36,642 nt of DNA from an uncultured Akkermansia sp. GTDB taxonomy: Bacteria > Verrucomicrobiota > Verrucomicrobiia > Verrucomicrobiales > Akkermansiaceae. The position numbers and the translations under genes were made by a program. Below the pieces are notes generated by a model. That model was not told the DNA's origin. It worked only from the letters and a program-made list of their open reading frames with translations, and ran no database searches. Shown here one piece after another: positions 1-9,800 of this stretch (within the stretch, counting starts at the first letter, position 1; every line of letters begins with the position of its first letter). The stretch spans positions 1-36,642 of the forward strand of contig CANQJI010000018.1 of assembly GCA_947624205.1 (NCBI GenBank). The letters are read 5' to 3'.

Positions 1-1967
1 CTCGGAACTCCGTTGCCATCGTCCAACGTCAAGGAGCCGTTGGTGAACCATACTTCTATTTGCACCTTCCCATCCTCAGCGCCACTGAATATGCCATCGA
101 CAAATTTACCGTCAAAATTGAGCGTTATCTTTGCACCCGATTCCAATTTGACCGTCCCGTCGTTGTCCTCGAACTCAATGAGAGCCCCGTAACCTTCAGG
201 CGCTTCACCGCCTCTCGTTTTAAGATATGCACTGCCGGTACCCACCGTGATGGAGTTTGTACCAACATTTCCGAGGGTGAGCGTTGAGCCCGCTTTCAGT
301 CCCGTGATTCGAGTGTTCGCGCCCCCTATGCGGAAGCCATTCCTTGTATCCCTTTTCACAAACTCACCTCGTTCCTCATCCCATTCCTGGTAATGTTTGA
401 ATGTGAATTCCGGTGAAATTTTGGAGGCATCCAAGCCTCCCAGATCCACCGTACCATGATAATCCTCATCCGTCTGAATGATCACATTTTTGCGGAACAA
501 CACGCTGTCTCCCGTCTGTGCCGCATTGTTTTCTCCTAAAATGATTTGACCACCACCAACTAGCAAATCCCCCCAAATACCTTGCCATGAATCACGCGAG
601 GCATTGACGGTATATTCTGACACATCGAGCGTTGAATTCCCGTGGAGTTCAAAAATCGTGTCACGTTCAGTTGCAGCCAAAGTTGCCTGCGCTTCCTCCT
701 TATTGGAGTTATTTTCCAAATTTTTTAATAAGGAGTCAAACACGCCTATGTAGCCACCCGTACCTTTGATAATAAAGGTTCCTCCATCATCGATAATAAT
801 TCGCGTTGAAAAATGCAATTCTACGAAAGTATCGGAATTATACTGAGTAGTCTGTGCTCCAAGGTGTAATCCACCATATGTTACAACCCCGCCATTAGCA
901 ACTCGTATTTCCGTGTTTTTAAAGGTCCGTCTTGATTCCGGAATACTCCTTACATAGGAAGGTCGCTCATTGACGCTTATGTCTCCATTTGTTGAGAATT
1001 CACTTCCTTCTCCATCAACAATGATTCGCAGATTCGTTGTCGACCCCGTGTAAGAGTACGTCCCTGATATGGCAACACCACCACCGTGGAATTTTCCTCC
1101 ATTGAGTACCTGAATAGTGGTATCCGTCATCGCTCCCGCACGATCACAAAGACCAATACTATTATACTCATATTTCTTACTAGCACTAGCCGTGTGACCA
1201 TCCGCTATTTCCAAATTTCCACCATCTAACGTCAGGGTGGTCGTAACCTTTGTGCTACCCATGGTATTCTCAGTCTTAACCATCCCAATCCTCAACGCAT
1301 CATTTTTCCCAGCCTTGATCAACCCGCCCTCGTAAACATTGATCGATGTCACCAATTCTGCGCTACCATACGCTTCTGAGACGACTAATGTGCCGTCACC
1401 TGATTCGGCATCCAGTGTTCCCCCCTGAAAGATATTTAAGGTCCCTGATACGAAGCAATCAGAAATTGAACCTGATGTTGCATACGCGTAGAAGAGATGA
1501 CCACGAGCTGAATAATTTCCCGAGGCCTTGATGGTTCCGTACAAATTAATGGTATTATCTGTGGTGTTGTACGTAGGATGATCTGAGGAACTTCTGTACC
1601 CGGAGGCAACTTGTCCTGTTCCGGCAATCTCAAAAGTGCATCCGCTTCCGACATCCAACAAAACACCCCCTCCGAATATCAAATTTCTGTTATAAGCAAC
1701 GGGAAACTCTCCTCCATAAAATCTCACCGAGTTATTTTCATCGTCATTATCAATTCTTAGTATGACTTTCTTATCAATATACCACCCTCCGGCACTCATT
1801 TTCGTTGCATACTCTGCAATGTCAGGAAACACGTACAGGTTCCCATCCCATTCCGATACATCAATGGGGTCCTCGCCGATTTTCAACTCATATTTGCCAT
1901 AGGTCGGCAGGACGGTCAGCACCGCCATGAGGGCGGTGAATAATCCAACTGGTAGATGGAGTTTCAT
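1..1967 (-). CDS. Autotransporter-like surface protein, N-terminal part (gene runs off the window)
   Basis: An open frame of 655 codons runs from an ATG at 1967 to the window edge with no stop, so the C-terminus, including any beta-barrel, is missing. The N-terminus MKLHLPVGLFTALMAVLTVL is a signal peptide and matches the first seven residues of the large autotransporter at 6890-12931. The rest is rich in Gly, Asn, Thr and Ser, with repeated short strands ending in GG or DGG (for example LTLDGGNLEIADG and IIIDDGGTFIIKG). This is typical of a right-handed beta-helix passenger. No catalytic motif is visible in the part present. It is divergent from mcsA. Base composition is richer in A/T than in clpC. 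Family assignment is inferred from the shared signal peptide and the repeat character; the barrel cannot be seen. Confidence 0.75.
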   Translation of the reverse strand, partial: MKLHLPVGLFTALMAVLTVLPTYGKYELKIGEDPIDVSEWDGNLYVFPDIAEYATKMSAGGWYIDKKVILRIDNDDENNSVRFYGGEFPVAYNRNLIFGGGVLLDVGSGCTFEIAGTGQVASGYRSSSDHPTYNTTDNTINLYGTIKASGNYSARGHLFYAYATSGSISDCFVSGTLNIFQGGTLDAESGDGTLVVSEAYGSAELVTSINVYEGGLIKAGKNDALRIGMVKTENTMGSTKVTTTLTLDGGNLEIADGHTASASKKYEYNSIGLCDRAGAMTDTTIQVLNGGKFHGGGVAISGTYSYTGSTTNLRIIVDGEGSEFSTNGDISVNERPSYVRSIPESRRTFKNTEIRVANGGVVTYGGLHLGAQTTQYNSDTFVELHFSTRIIIDDGGTFIIKGTGGYIGVFDSLLKNLENNSNKEEAQATLAATERDTIFELHGNSTLDVSEYTVNASRDSWQGIWGDLLVGGGQIILGENNAAQTGDSVLFRKNVIIQTDEDYHGTVDLGGLDASKISPEFTFKHYQEWDEERGEFVKRDTRNGFRIGGANTRITGLKAGSTLTLGNVGTNSITVGTGSAYLKTRGGEAPEGYGALIEFEDNDGTVKLESGAKITLNFDGKFVDGIFSGAEDGKVQIEVWFTNGSLTLDDGNGVP

Positions 1968-2032
1968 AGCTTTATAAAATAGGTTAATAAGGGGAGCGAG
2001 GGAAATCATCACGCGTCCCAGGCTCCGCGGGG

Positions 2033-2061
2033 AGTATACGTATTTGCAATACGTACCCGAA
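2033..2061 (-). promoter_or_regulatory. Candidate promoter of the truncated autotransporter gene
   Basis: On the minus strand a TATACT (2038-2033) lies about 66 bases upstream of the ATG at 1967. The -35 hexamer at the 17-base position is poor (TTCGGG). The spacer is almost entirely filled by a 17-base near-palindrome (2038-2054), so an activator or repressor site may replace a good -35. The second autotransporter has the same TATACT hexamer. Confidence 0.4.
2038..2054. promoter_or_regulatory. 17-base inverted-repeat motif, copy 1 (candidate operator)
   Basis: The sequence ACGTATTTGCAATACGT has 7-base arms around a 3-base centre. Its reverse complement matches copy 2 (2193-2209) in 16 of 17 positions, so the two copies face opposite ways, each reading towards the gene it would control. 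It sits next to the TATACT of the autotransporter promoter. Confidence 0.45.
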
Positions 2062-2192
2062 AATATTAGAGATGCTGATACTGAGCAGCCAACGAAAGAT
2101 CAAAATCATCAATTCCCTTGTTCGGTACATAGACGCCTCGTGCTAAGTCATTGAAAAATAAGGATAAAAATTTTCGAACAGGGACTTGACAT

Positions 2193-2209
2193 ACGTATTG
2201 CAAAAACGT
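2193..2209. promoter_or_regulatory. 17-base inverted-repeat motif, copy 2 (candidate operator)
   Basis: The sequence ACGTATTGCAAAAACGT is the second copy of the motif at 2038-2054, read in the opposite direction. It directly follows a TTGACA at 2186-2191. The rest of the 1968-2438 gap shows nothing else recognisable; no CIRCE or CtsR-type operator was found. Confidence 0.45.
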
Positions 2210-2401
2210 CTCACTGAGACAGAAACGGAATAGAGAGTGGCGGCAATCAGGACAAGCCACCGTCAGAGGGGGAAATCGAGAGTCGGTGCCGGTAGAAAGA
2301 ACTACGCGCCGCAGATACCGCATTGATCGAAAGATGAAGCGCTTTTGGACGACTCTTTGCGTCATCATTGAGCCGCGACGGAAAAATGACGCGTCTTGTA
2401 C

Positions 2402-2431
2402 TTGGCAAACGCAGAGGGATGGTGATATAGT
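2402..2431 (+). promoter_or_regulatory. mcsA promoter, leaderless type
   Basis: TTGGCA (2402-2407), an 18-base spacer, then TATAGT (2426-2431). Exactly seven bases separate the -10 hexamer from the GTG at 2439, so transcription would begin at or next to the start codon. This fixes the mcsA start better than any ribosome binding site, since none is seen. Confidence 0.55.
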
Positions 2432-2438
2432 GCCCAGA

Positions 2439-2978
2439 GTGAAGAGGTGTCATATATGCGGGAAGCCCGCTTCTATTTTTCTGACCCAGATTGTGGGGAG
2501 CAAGGCACGGGATCTTGCTCTGTGCGAAGAGTGCGCGCGCAAGAGGGGGATTTTTGATCCGCGCAAACTCGGCGAGGCAGGGCAATTTATCCCTAAGGAA
2601 TTGGAGGGAGAGATTGAGCAATTCCTCCGGAGCATGATCTCGGGAGCTCTTCCGCATGTGGAGGAGCAAGATGAAGACGAGGAAGAGCTTGCCGAGGTCG
2701 ACAGTCTTGAGGAATGCCCGTCGTGCCACTACAAACTCACTGATTTTCAGCAATCAGGACTCCTGGGTTGCCCGGATTGCTACAAGGCGTTTGCAGGGGA
2801 ATTTGAATACGACACTGACGAGGCGTACGACGCCGACAAACCGGAGAAAGCGGATTCAGAGCCATCCATTGCCGAGCAAAAAGAGTATCTGGAAGAGATG
2901 CTCAAGCACGCAATCCGGCTTGAACACTATGAAGAAGCTGCTAAACTGCGTGACCAGATCAAGAGTTTGACCTCATGA
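2439..2978 (+). CDS. mcsA: McsA-like zinc-finger/UVR protein
   Basis: A protein of 179 residues beginning MKRCHICGKPASIFLTQIV from a GTG. McsA is the activating partner of the protein-arginine kinase McsB and an adaptor of ClpC in Firmicutes. Two pairs of zinc-binding CxxC motifs are visible: CHIC and CEEC near the N-terminus, CPSC and CPDC in the middle. An acidic linker follows and the protein ends in a UVR helical motif (YEEAAKLRDQIKSL). The reading frame stays open upstream to a GTG at 2286, but that extension is arginine-rich and unlike the family, and the promoter at 2402-2431 lies inside it. A GTG at 2430 is a further alternative. The stop overlaps the mcsB start as ATGA, so the two are translationally coupled. 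No ctsR gene precedes it, unlike in Bacillus. Confidence 0.85.
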   Translation: MKRCHICGKPASIFLTQIVGSKARDLALCEECARKRGIFDPRKLGEAGQFIPKELEGEIEQFLRSMISGALPHVEEQDEDEEELAEVDSLEECPSCHYKLTDFQQSGLLGCPDCYKAFAGEFEYDTDEAYDADKPEKADSEPSIAEQKEYLEEMLKHAIRLEHYEEAAKLRDQIKSLTS

Positions 2979-4102
2979 CGAGAACATGTCATCCATCCAA
3001 GCTGTGCAACGAACCGCCTGCATTTGTCCGCAGTTGCGGCGGGGGCGGTGTGCTCCTCGGCTACAACACGCTGATGGAATTTGATCTCTTCGGTTATCCC
3101 TTCCCGGGGTGGAGCGAAGCCAGGGATCGGCGAGCCGTATCAGAAGCCATCCTCCCGCTGCTTGACAAACTTTTCCCCGCCGATGAGTGGGCTCTGCAGG
3201 CGGAGATGCAGCAACTCACGCGGGAGGAACGCATGCTCCTTCTCGAGCGCGAACAGCTTACATCCACCATGGCAGCCCGCGGGGATGGCGTGCACGTACT
3301 CATCAACCGTCGGCAGGACACATACGCATTCATCAATGATGAGGAGCATCTGATGGTCCAGACATATCATCCGGGCGGCATGGCAGAGCTCAAGGGCGCG
3401 CGCACCGCGGCTCTGAAAGACCAGAAACGCTTTTTTAAGCGACTTCCCGTAGCTTTCGACAGAAAGATCGGCATGCTTTTTTCTGATCCCTACAAGGGAG
3501 GAGAAGGGATATGGATCGCCGCTCTTGTGCATATTCCGGGAATTATGCTGTCCTATCCCGACCACAATCTGTCGGACTCCATGAGTGAAATGGGAATCCT
3601 TTGCCTGCCGGTCCTCAGTCGCTCAAAGAATGAGAAAGGCAACATGTACTGGCTCTGCTCACCGACAGCTCAGGAGCTGAGGGATGATGCCAATTATGAC
3701 ACGTTCCTCAGCACTGTACAAGAATTGTGCCGCCGGGAAGAACAAGCGCGTCATGATATGCTGAATAGCCTTTCCTCCCGGAAGTTCCTCCGTCAGTCCA
3801 TCGACTGCGCCGTCGCCAAATTGGAAAAGAGTAGGTCTCTGAGTTATAACGACCTGCTGCATGCGCTTTCCGTGTTGCGCCTGGGGCTTGCCCTCGGGGA
3901 GTGCACAACAGATATTCCGGAGGAAGAAAGGAGCGAACTTATTGTCCGAGCCTACACAGAAGCCCTGCCGACCTATCTGGAAGTTGCGCACAAGGGGCAG
4001 ACATGCAGAAAGAGGCGCTCCCTGAGAGCATCGTTGATGAGGACCCTCATCGGCGAACAACTACGCATCCGTATCCCTTCTATCGAAAATTGTCATGAAT
4101 AA
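2975..4102 (+). CDS. mcsB: McsB-like protein with a degenerate phosphagen-kinase active site
   Basis: 375 residues, placed between mcsA and clpC as in Firmicutes. McsB phosphorylates arginines to mark proteins for ClpCP. The fold can be followed by short matches: YPFPG near residue 40, NDEEHLMVQ, AFDRKIGML, VHIPGIMLS, a C-terminal VLRLGLALG and a basic helix after KGQTCRKRRS. The active-site positions known in Bacillus and Geobacillus McsB are changed: the SSRIRLAR nucleotide-binding segment reads LGYNTLMEF, the arginine of DHIRIQ is Met, the reactive Cys of SCPTN is Asp (SDPYK), the arginine of GLRAS is Trp, and VRGxYGEG is absent. It is therefore probably not an active kinase. The start overlaps the mcsA stop (ATGA), and the stop lies 8 bases inside clpC. 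Family assignment rests on order plus these matches. Confidence 0.75.
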   Translation: MTRTCHPSKLCNEPPAFVRSCGGGGVLLGYNTLMEFDLFGYPFPGWSEARDRRAVSEAILPLLDKLFPADEWALQAEMQQLTREERMLLLEREQLTSTMAARGDGVHVLINRRQDTYAFINDEEHLMVQTYHPGGMAELKGARTAALKDQKRFFKRLPVAFDRKIGMLFSDPYKGGEGIWIAALVHIPGIMLSYPDHNLSDSMSEMGILCLPVLSRSKNEKGNMYWLCSPTAQELRDDANYDTFLSTVQELCRREEQARHDMLNSLSSRKFLRQSIDCAVAKLEKSRSLSYNDLLHALSVLRLGLALGECTTDIPEEERSELIVRAYTEALPTYLEVAHKGQTCRKRRSLRASLMRTLIGEQLRIRIPSIENCHE

Positions 4103-6788
4103 CTTTACTCCACGAGCTCAGCAAGTCATCAGTTTCGCGCGCCGCGAGGCTCTACGCTTCCACCACAATTACATCGGAGCAGAGCATATCCTTCTCGGGC
4201 TGCTCAAGCAAGGGCAAGGCTACGCCATACCCATCCTGCAGCGGGCGGGGGTAGATATTTCTGCCACCATTGATCTCCTTGAAGAGTCGTTGGTGCCGGG
4301 GAATTCCCGGCATGCGGGGGAATCCTCCCTCCCCTTCACGCAGCGAGTAAGGCGCATCATTGAAATCGCTGGGGAGGAAGCGCAAGCTCTGGGGCACTAC
4401 TATGTGGGGACTGAGCATATTCTACTCGCCATTCTCAGGGATCGGGACGGCATGGCGCACCAGGTGCTGGTGAAGGCCGGTGCCTCCTATGAGCGCGCGC
4501 GCGCCGAAGTCGCAGCCCTGCGCTCGCAGGAAAACAACAATGCCGAGCAGGAAGAACCGGAAAACAACGATGAGCATCGCATGGGCGACGAAGAGGAGGA
4601 TGAGGACGAGTTCAACGCTCTCTTCAATGCCACTCCGCGCACCGTTGGCAGCGGCAACAATGGCCAGGGAAAGGATCGGGCTTCAGCCCTGCTCACCTTC
4701 GGTCGTGATCTCACGGCGCGAGCCGCTGCCGGCGAACTCGACCCGGTGATTGGCCGGGAGAAAGAGATTGAGCGCGTCATCCAAATCCTGTGCCGCCGCA
4801 CTAAAAACAATCCCATCCTACTGGGTGAGGCAGGCGTCGGTAAGACAGCGATCGTAGAGGGGCTTGCCATTCTGATCTCGCAGGGAGATGTCCCTGAATT
4901 TCTCATCGGCAAGCGCATCATTTCGTTGGATCTGCCCATGATGGTGGCGGGTACGAAATATCGCGGGCAATTCGAAGAGCGTCTCAAGGCAGTGATGGAT
5001 GAGATTTTGCGAGAGAAGAACGTCATTCTCTTCGTGGACGAGGTGCATACGCTCGTGGGAGCCGGCTCAGCCGAAGGCTCCATGGATGCCTCCAATATCA
5101 TCAAACCCGCTCTTTCCCGCGGAGAACTGCAGGCTATCGGCGCCACCACGCTCGAAGAATTCCGCAAGTACATGGAAAAGGATTCTGCTTTCGAGCGCCG
5201 TTTCCAGCAGGTACCTGTCGGCGAGCCCACCGTGGATCAGGCTATTCTCATTCTCAAAGGTCTGCAAACCCGCTATGAGGAGCACCACCACGTACGCTAC
5301 ACCCCGAAGGCCATTGAAGCTGCCGCCCAACTTTCCAAGCGCTACCTCACCGGTCGTTTCCTGCCGGATAAAGCGATCGACGTGATCGACGAAGCGGGGT
5401 CGTACAAGCGCGTGGGTCGCATGATGAGGCCCGAAAACTTCAAGAAGCGTGAGGCGCAGCTCTCCGAGCTACGCGCTGAGAAGCAGAAAGCTGTGCAGCA
5501 GCAGCAGTTCGAGCAGGCGGCCAACCTCCGAGATCGCATCGCTCTCCTCGATTTTGAGTTCGCGCGGGACCTTTCCAATTGGAAAAAAAGCATGGAGGCC
5601 GAGTATATAGAGGTCACGGATGAGGATGTGATGAATGTGATTTCCAAGTGGACGGGCATCCCGCTGGCTCGCATGGAAGAAAAGGAAGCTGAAAAGCTAC
5701 TACACATGGAGGAAGAGCTGCACCGGCGCGTCATCGGGCAGGACCAGGCCTGCTCTGCCATTGCTCGCGCGCTGCGTCGCAGTCGTGCAGACATCAAGGA
5801 TCCGCGACGTCCCATCGGCTCCTTCCTCTTCATGGGGCCCACCGGCGTGGGCAAGACTTACCTGGCACGAAATTTGGCAGAGCTCATGTTCGGCACTCAG
5901 GAAGCGCTCATCCAGGTGGACATGAGCGAGTACATGGAAAAGTTCGCTACGAGCCGTCTCATTGGTTCGCCTCCGGGCTACGTGGGGCATGATGAAGGAG
6001 GGCAGCTCACCGAGAAGATACGGCGGCGCCCTTACGCCGTGGTGCTTTTCGATGAGATTGAGAAAGCGCACCCGGACGTGATGAACCTGCTGCTGCAAAT
6101 TCTGGAGGATGGCAGTCTCACGGATTCCATGGGGCACAAGGTAAACTTCAGCAATACCATCATCATTCTCACTTCCAACGTCGGGGCATCTCTCGCGGAC
6201 AGCCGCGGGCAAATGGGCTTCACCTTCTCCGAGGACAGCGAAAGCGATTATGAATCCATGAAGGAACGTATTTCTGAGGCGGCGCGCAAGCAGTTCCGCC
6301 CCGAATTCATCAATCGCTTTGATGACCTCATCGTCTTCCGGCTTCTTCAGCGCGAAGATATGGAGCGCATTGTGCGTCTCGAGACCGATAAACTCATCCA
6401 ACGCCTTACCGAAAAGCAGATTCACCTCACCCTCTCGCCGGAAGTCATCCGCATGATCGTCGACAAAGGAAGCGACTCGAAATACGGGGCGCGCCCAATT
6501 CGCCGCGCGATTGAGACCCTGCTGGAGGATCCCATCGCCGAAGCCATGCTGCGCGGCGAACTTACTGCCGGCTTCAGCTCAGAGGTCAAGCGGAAGGATG
6601 CAGAATCTTCCGCCATAGAGTTTGCGCCCGATACACCTCAACAGGAAACTGCTCTCAAGCCTAAAAAACGCGCAACCGGAAAGGCGGCTTCCCGTAAGAC
6701 CCCCAAGGCGAAAACTGCCGCTCCCGAGACGGAGGACAGACCCCGGAAAAACAGCGCGACATCCTCACGCCGAAAGGGCTCGAAGTAA
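4095..6788 (+). CDS. clpC: ATP-dependent protease ATPase subunit ClpC
   Basis: An 897-residue class I Hsp100 unfoldase that feeds substrates to ClpP. Visible in order: two N-terminal repeats ([10 protein letters not shown] and [10 protein letters not shown], about residues 28-112), Walker A of D1 (GEAGVGKT, about 244-251), a middle domain with a UVR-like helix ([11 protein letters not shown]), Walker A of D2 (GPTGVGKT, 581-588), and NRFDDLIVF with the ClpB-type D2-small domain. Glu30 and Glu107 match the two Bacillus ClpC glutamates that bind phospho-arginine. The protein is about 85 residues longer than Bacillus ClpC, through a Glu/Asp-rich insertion (about 145-175) and a Lys/Arg-rich C-terminal tail from about residue 840. 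The first codon lies within the mcsB end, so it is the third gene of one operon. It converges with the autotransporter at 6890. Confidence 0.95.
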   Translation: MNNFTPRAQQVISFARREALRFHHNYIGAEHILLGLLKQGQGYAIPILQRAGVDISATIDLLEESLVPGNSRHAGESSLPFTQRVRRIIEIAGEEAQALGHYYVGTEHILLAILRDRDGMAHQVLVKAGASYERARAEVAALRSQENNNAEQEEPENNDEHRMGDEEEDEDEFNALFNATPRTVGSGNNGQGKDRASALLTFGRDLTARAAAGELDPVIGREKEIERVIQILCRRTKNNPILLGEAGVGKTAIVEGLAILISQGDVPEFLIGKRIISLDLPMMVAGTKYRGQFEERLKAVMDEILREKNVILFVDEVHTLVGAGSAEGSMDASNIIKPALSRGELQAIGATTLEEFRKYMEKDSAFERRFQQVPVGEPTVDQAILILKGLQTRYEEHHHVRYTPKAIEAAAQLSKRYLTGRFLPDKAIDVIDEAGSYKRVGRMMRPENFKKREAQLSELRAEKQKAVQQQQFEQAANLRDRIALLDFEFARDLSNWKKSMEAEYIEVTDEDVMNVISKWTGIPLARMEEKEAEKLLHMEEELHRRVIGQDQACSAIARALRRSRADIKDPRRPIGSFLFMGPTGVGKTYLARNLAELMFGTQEALIQVDMSEYMEKFATSRLIGSPPGYVGHDEGGQLTEKIRRRPYAVVLFDEIEKAHPDVMNLLLQILEDGSLTDSMGHKVNFSNTIIILTSNVGASLADSRGQMGFTFSEDSESDYESMKERISEAARKQFRPEFINRFDDLIVFRLLQREDMERIVRLETDKLIQRLTEKQIHLTLSPEVIRMIVDKGSDSKYGARPIRRAIETLLEDPIAEAMLRGELTAGFSSEVKRKDAESSAIEFAPDTPQQETALKPKKRATGKAASRKTPKAKTAAPETEDRPRKNSATSSRRKGSK

Positions 6789-6816
6789 GATCCCAAGTTC
6801 CAAGTCCTCCACGCGA

Positions 6817-6844
6817 GGCAAACGCATCAGGAAATGCGTTTGCC
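6817..6844. repeat. Solitary GGCAAACGCAT palindrome, likely bidirectional terminator
   Basis: Perfect 11-base arms (GGCAAACGCAT / ATGCGTTTGCC) surround a 6-base loop, in the 101-base gap between the converging stops of clpC and the large autotransporter. The same hairpin forms the right end of the elements at 30104-30266 and 31171-31405. There is no T-run, so termination is inferred from position. Confidence 0.6.
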
Positions 6845-6889
6845 CTGTAAGTCGGGGCAATTGAGAAGTCGCGCTTTCCCTGGCGTTTC

Positions 6890-9800
6890 TCAGAATATGG
6901 TTCTGAGTCCGATAGAGGCCTCCGCGCTGGTATAGCCGCTGCGTAGCTCCGCCCCGGCATCCACGAAGATGCGGGCAGATCGCCCACCGAGCGGTATAGA
7001 AATTTCGCCGCCGATCTCCACACCGAAGGCTCCGGTTTCTGCGCCGCGGAGGTTGGTGGTGTAGTGTTGCCCGATAAGGCGCGTCTTCGCCTCGCCACAA
7101 TCATCGCCCACATCAGCTTTTGCCAGCGCGCGCAGTTCAAGCAGCGGATTACGGTTCGCGATATTGGCGCTCATGAGGTGTTGCCAACGCGCGCCGACGC
7201 CGAATGTAACGACGTTCTGCTCCATCTTCTCCACTTGCAAACCTGCATCGCTGCCGGTTTCCGTATAGCCCTTGATGGACGCATAACGCCACTCCACATT
7301 GAAGATACCCTGCAACGCGCTGGAACTTTCGGCATTCACATATGCCGTATAGCCGAGTTCGTAGAGCAATCCCGCAGCCAGACCATCAGTACTCCCCTCG
7401 GTTCTGTAGCTTCCGCTCCCGCACGACACCGTGCGCTCCACACTGATATCCGCGATGCCGCCGGTCAGCACCAGCGTGTGCTGCCAGGCTCCCGATGTGG
7501 TGCTCAGGAACAGCCCAAGCCAGGTGGTCAGCAGATCGCCATCCACAATGTCCGGCACGTGGCACTTGTAATCCCCCGTCATCTCCGTGAGCGACAGTCC
7601 CACCCTGGTGCGGGAAGATACCTCAGCCGTGATTCCCAAACTTCCTCCCCAGCTGTTGAGGCGGTATCCGGAAGCCAGTCCATCTTCATCCAATTCGTGG
7701 TAATTCGCCTCTCCGTTCACCCAGAAGTGGTAGTAGGGATAGCTTTCGACGAGGTCATTTACGCCCTCGCCCCAGCTTGTGCAACTGACGCGGTTGCGCA
7801 GAGCCGTCATGCGACCGTGCACATCCTGCGACAACGCGGGCGAGAGTCCTGTCAGTCCCGCTCCCACAGACGCTGCCAGCATACTCGCCAGGGTCGAGCT
7901 ATCCCCGCTTTCCATCGCCCGGGTCACTCCGGCGGCAAGTTTGGCCATGTCCGTGTCTCCGGAATAGAGTTGCCCCGTGGCTTCCCACACTGCCTCAGCG
8001 CCCTCTTGCGCGTTCTGATGAGCTCCGGCTATCGCTTCTGCCAACTTATTGGTCTTCGCCATGACGAACTCAGCAATAATCTCGTTCCCTTCGCGCTTGA
8101 CGATCGCACTATCCACATGCAGGAGACTGTCCCCCTTGACCTGCACCTCCTTCTCCTGTTTTTGGACAGGTCGTTTGCTCGCACTCCGCTCAGACGCGGC
8201 AGAAGCCTCCGAGGCTCCAATCAAATCAATCGTACCGCTGGCTGTTCCCAGCACGAATCTTGTCTCCGTCGGGTTCCCTCCCTCAGCGTAAAGCACGAGC
8301 TGAGCGTCCTTGGACAGTTTGAAATCACCGAACGAGAAGCCGGCGACAGAGGCCGAGTGCCCAGCCGCGCCTCCGGCCAGGGTGAATCCCAGTGTCAACT
8401 CGCCCCCATCTCCCACATGGACATTGCCCAAGTTCATGCCGTCGTTAACTCCCAGAGAGGTGATGGCATTCAGGTGCACATGCGCTCCCTTCTCCAGCTC
8501 AAGCCCCCAACTCCCGTTCCCCTTCGTCTCCTGCGTGAAGTACTGGGTCCACTTGCTGTCTTTGAAAGTCATCGTCCCATGGTACTCACTCAAATCACCG
8601 GAGAAAACATGATCCCCCGCGCTCAGCTGAAGCTCCATATCCCTCCTGCCGGAAATACCGGCTCGCGAACCGGATTCCAGTCCGAGAAGTCGGAGATCAT
8701 CCTCTTCCGCATTCTCCAGTTGCAGAGCGCCGCCACTGCCGAGCACAAGATGCACGCCAACCAGTTTGCTTCCCCCTTTCATCTGCACCTTACCATTTAC
8801 GGACACCGTATCCCGACTTCCGTCGCGCCCCCAGTTGCCGCTATTGCCGATCACCGTGCCGGAACCCACCACTGCACCATCCTTCAATTTCAGCAAGCTA
8901 TCCTTCTCCAGGAAGATATGCTCACGATCTCTCGATCCCGAACCTTGGATGACGGAGATCGTTCCGCCAACAGAGGCAGAAGCCCCGCTCAGGGACAACT
9001 GCCCCTCTGTATCATACTTGAATTCAATGCCAAAATTGCCTAGGTCATTTTCCTCTTCGCCCGTAAGCCGCAAAATACCACTCTTGAACATCAGACCGTC
9101 AGCATCGCTCAGATCCAATCTGCCGCTCACCTCGGTCACCAAATTGGCGCTGTTTTCCCCCCTGCCCGTATCCGTGTGAAAAACACCCAGCCTGGCATCA
9201 TGCACAGTGATATCTCCTGCGTAGCGCAGCACGCCATCACTCAGGGCAGCTCCTTCCTTCGTGCTATACCTGTTCACAAGCGTCACCACCCCGTTCTTAC
9301 CGCCATCTCCTGTAATCGTCAGGCTCCCGCCCCGAGTGCCGCGCAGATTGTGTATCTCCAACCCATCGCCCCAATAATCCGCCGGCACTTCTTCTGCCGA
9401 AGCAAAATTGATGTTGGTCGTGCTATCAATCACCACGTCGCTGTACTTGCCTACAGCATCATAGATATTCTCCTCGTAGCCCTTGTTCCATTCCGTCCCC
9501 TTGTTGTCACTGCTACTCTCGTACGTTCCCCGCCCCGACTCGTGGCCGGGTCTGTGCAGAGCCAGTGTTCCCTCTTTCGTCCAGTGACTCACCCAGCCAA
9601 GGCGGTCCAACTCCTGCGAGACAAGCACCTGGTCATTGTTATTCCACGAGCTCAGATCCCCTTGCCCCACCGCGAATTCCATATCGATCACCTCCTTGTC
9701 CTCAAGGCTTTCGCTCTTCACATTCACCGTCAACGCCGCCCCCGTCTCAAACGTGATGGCTCCAGCCGTGTCAAAGACGCTCTCGCGCTCCCCTCTCTCC

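Noticed and set aside
2286..2438. N-terminal extension of mcsA to a GTG at 2286
   Set aside because: The extra 51 residues are Arg/Thr-rich and not McsA-like, and a good promoter lies inside them.
1968..2438. CIRCE or CtsR operators in front of the clp operon
   Set aside because: Neither TTAGCACTC/GAGTGCTAA nor the GGTCAAA tandem repeat is present.
7064..9043. A 659-codon open frame on the plus strand, and another of 431 codons at 9176-10471
   Set aside because: Both lie antisense to the esterase autotransporter, whose frame has clear domains. The antisense peptides show no motifs and are a by-product of its codon pattern.
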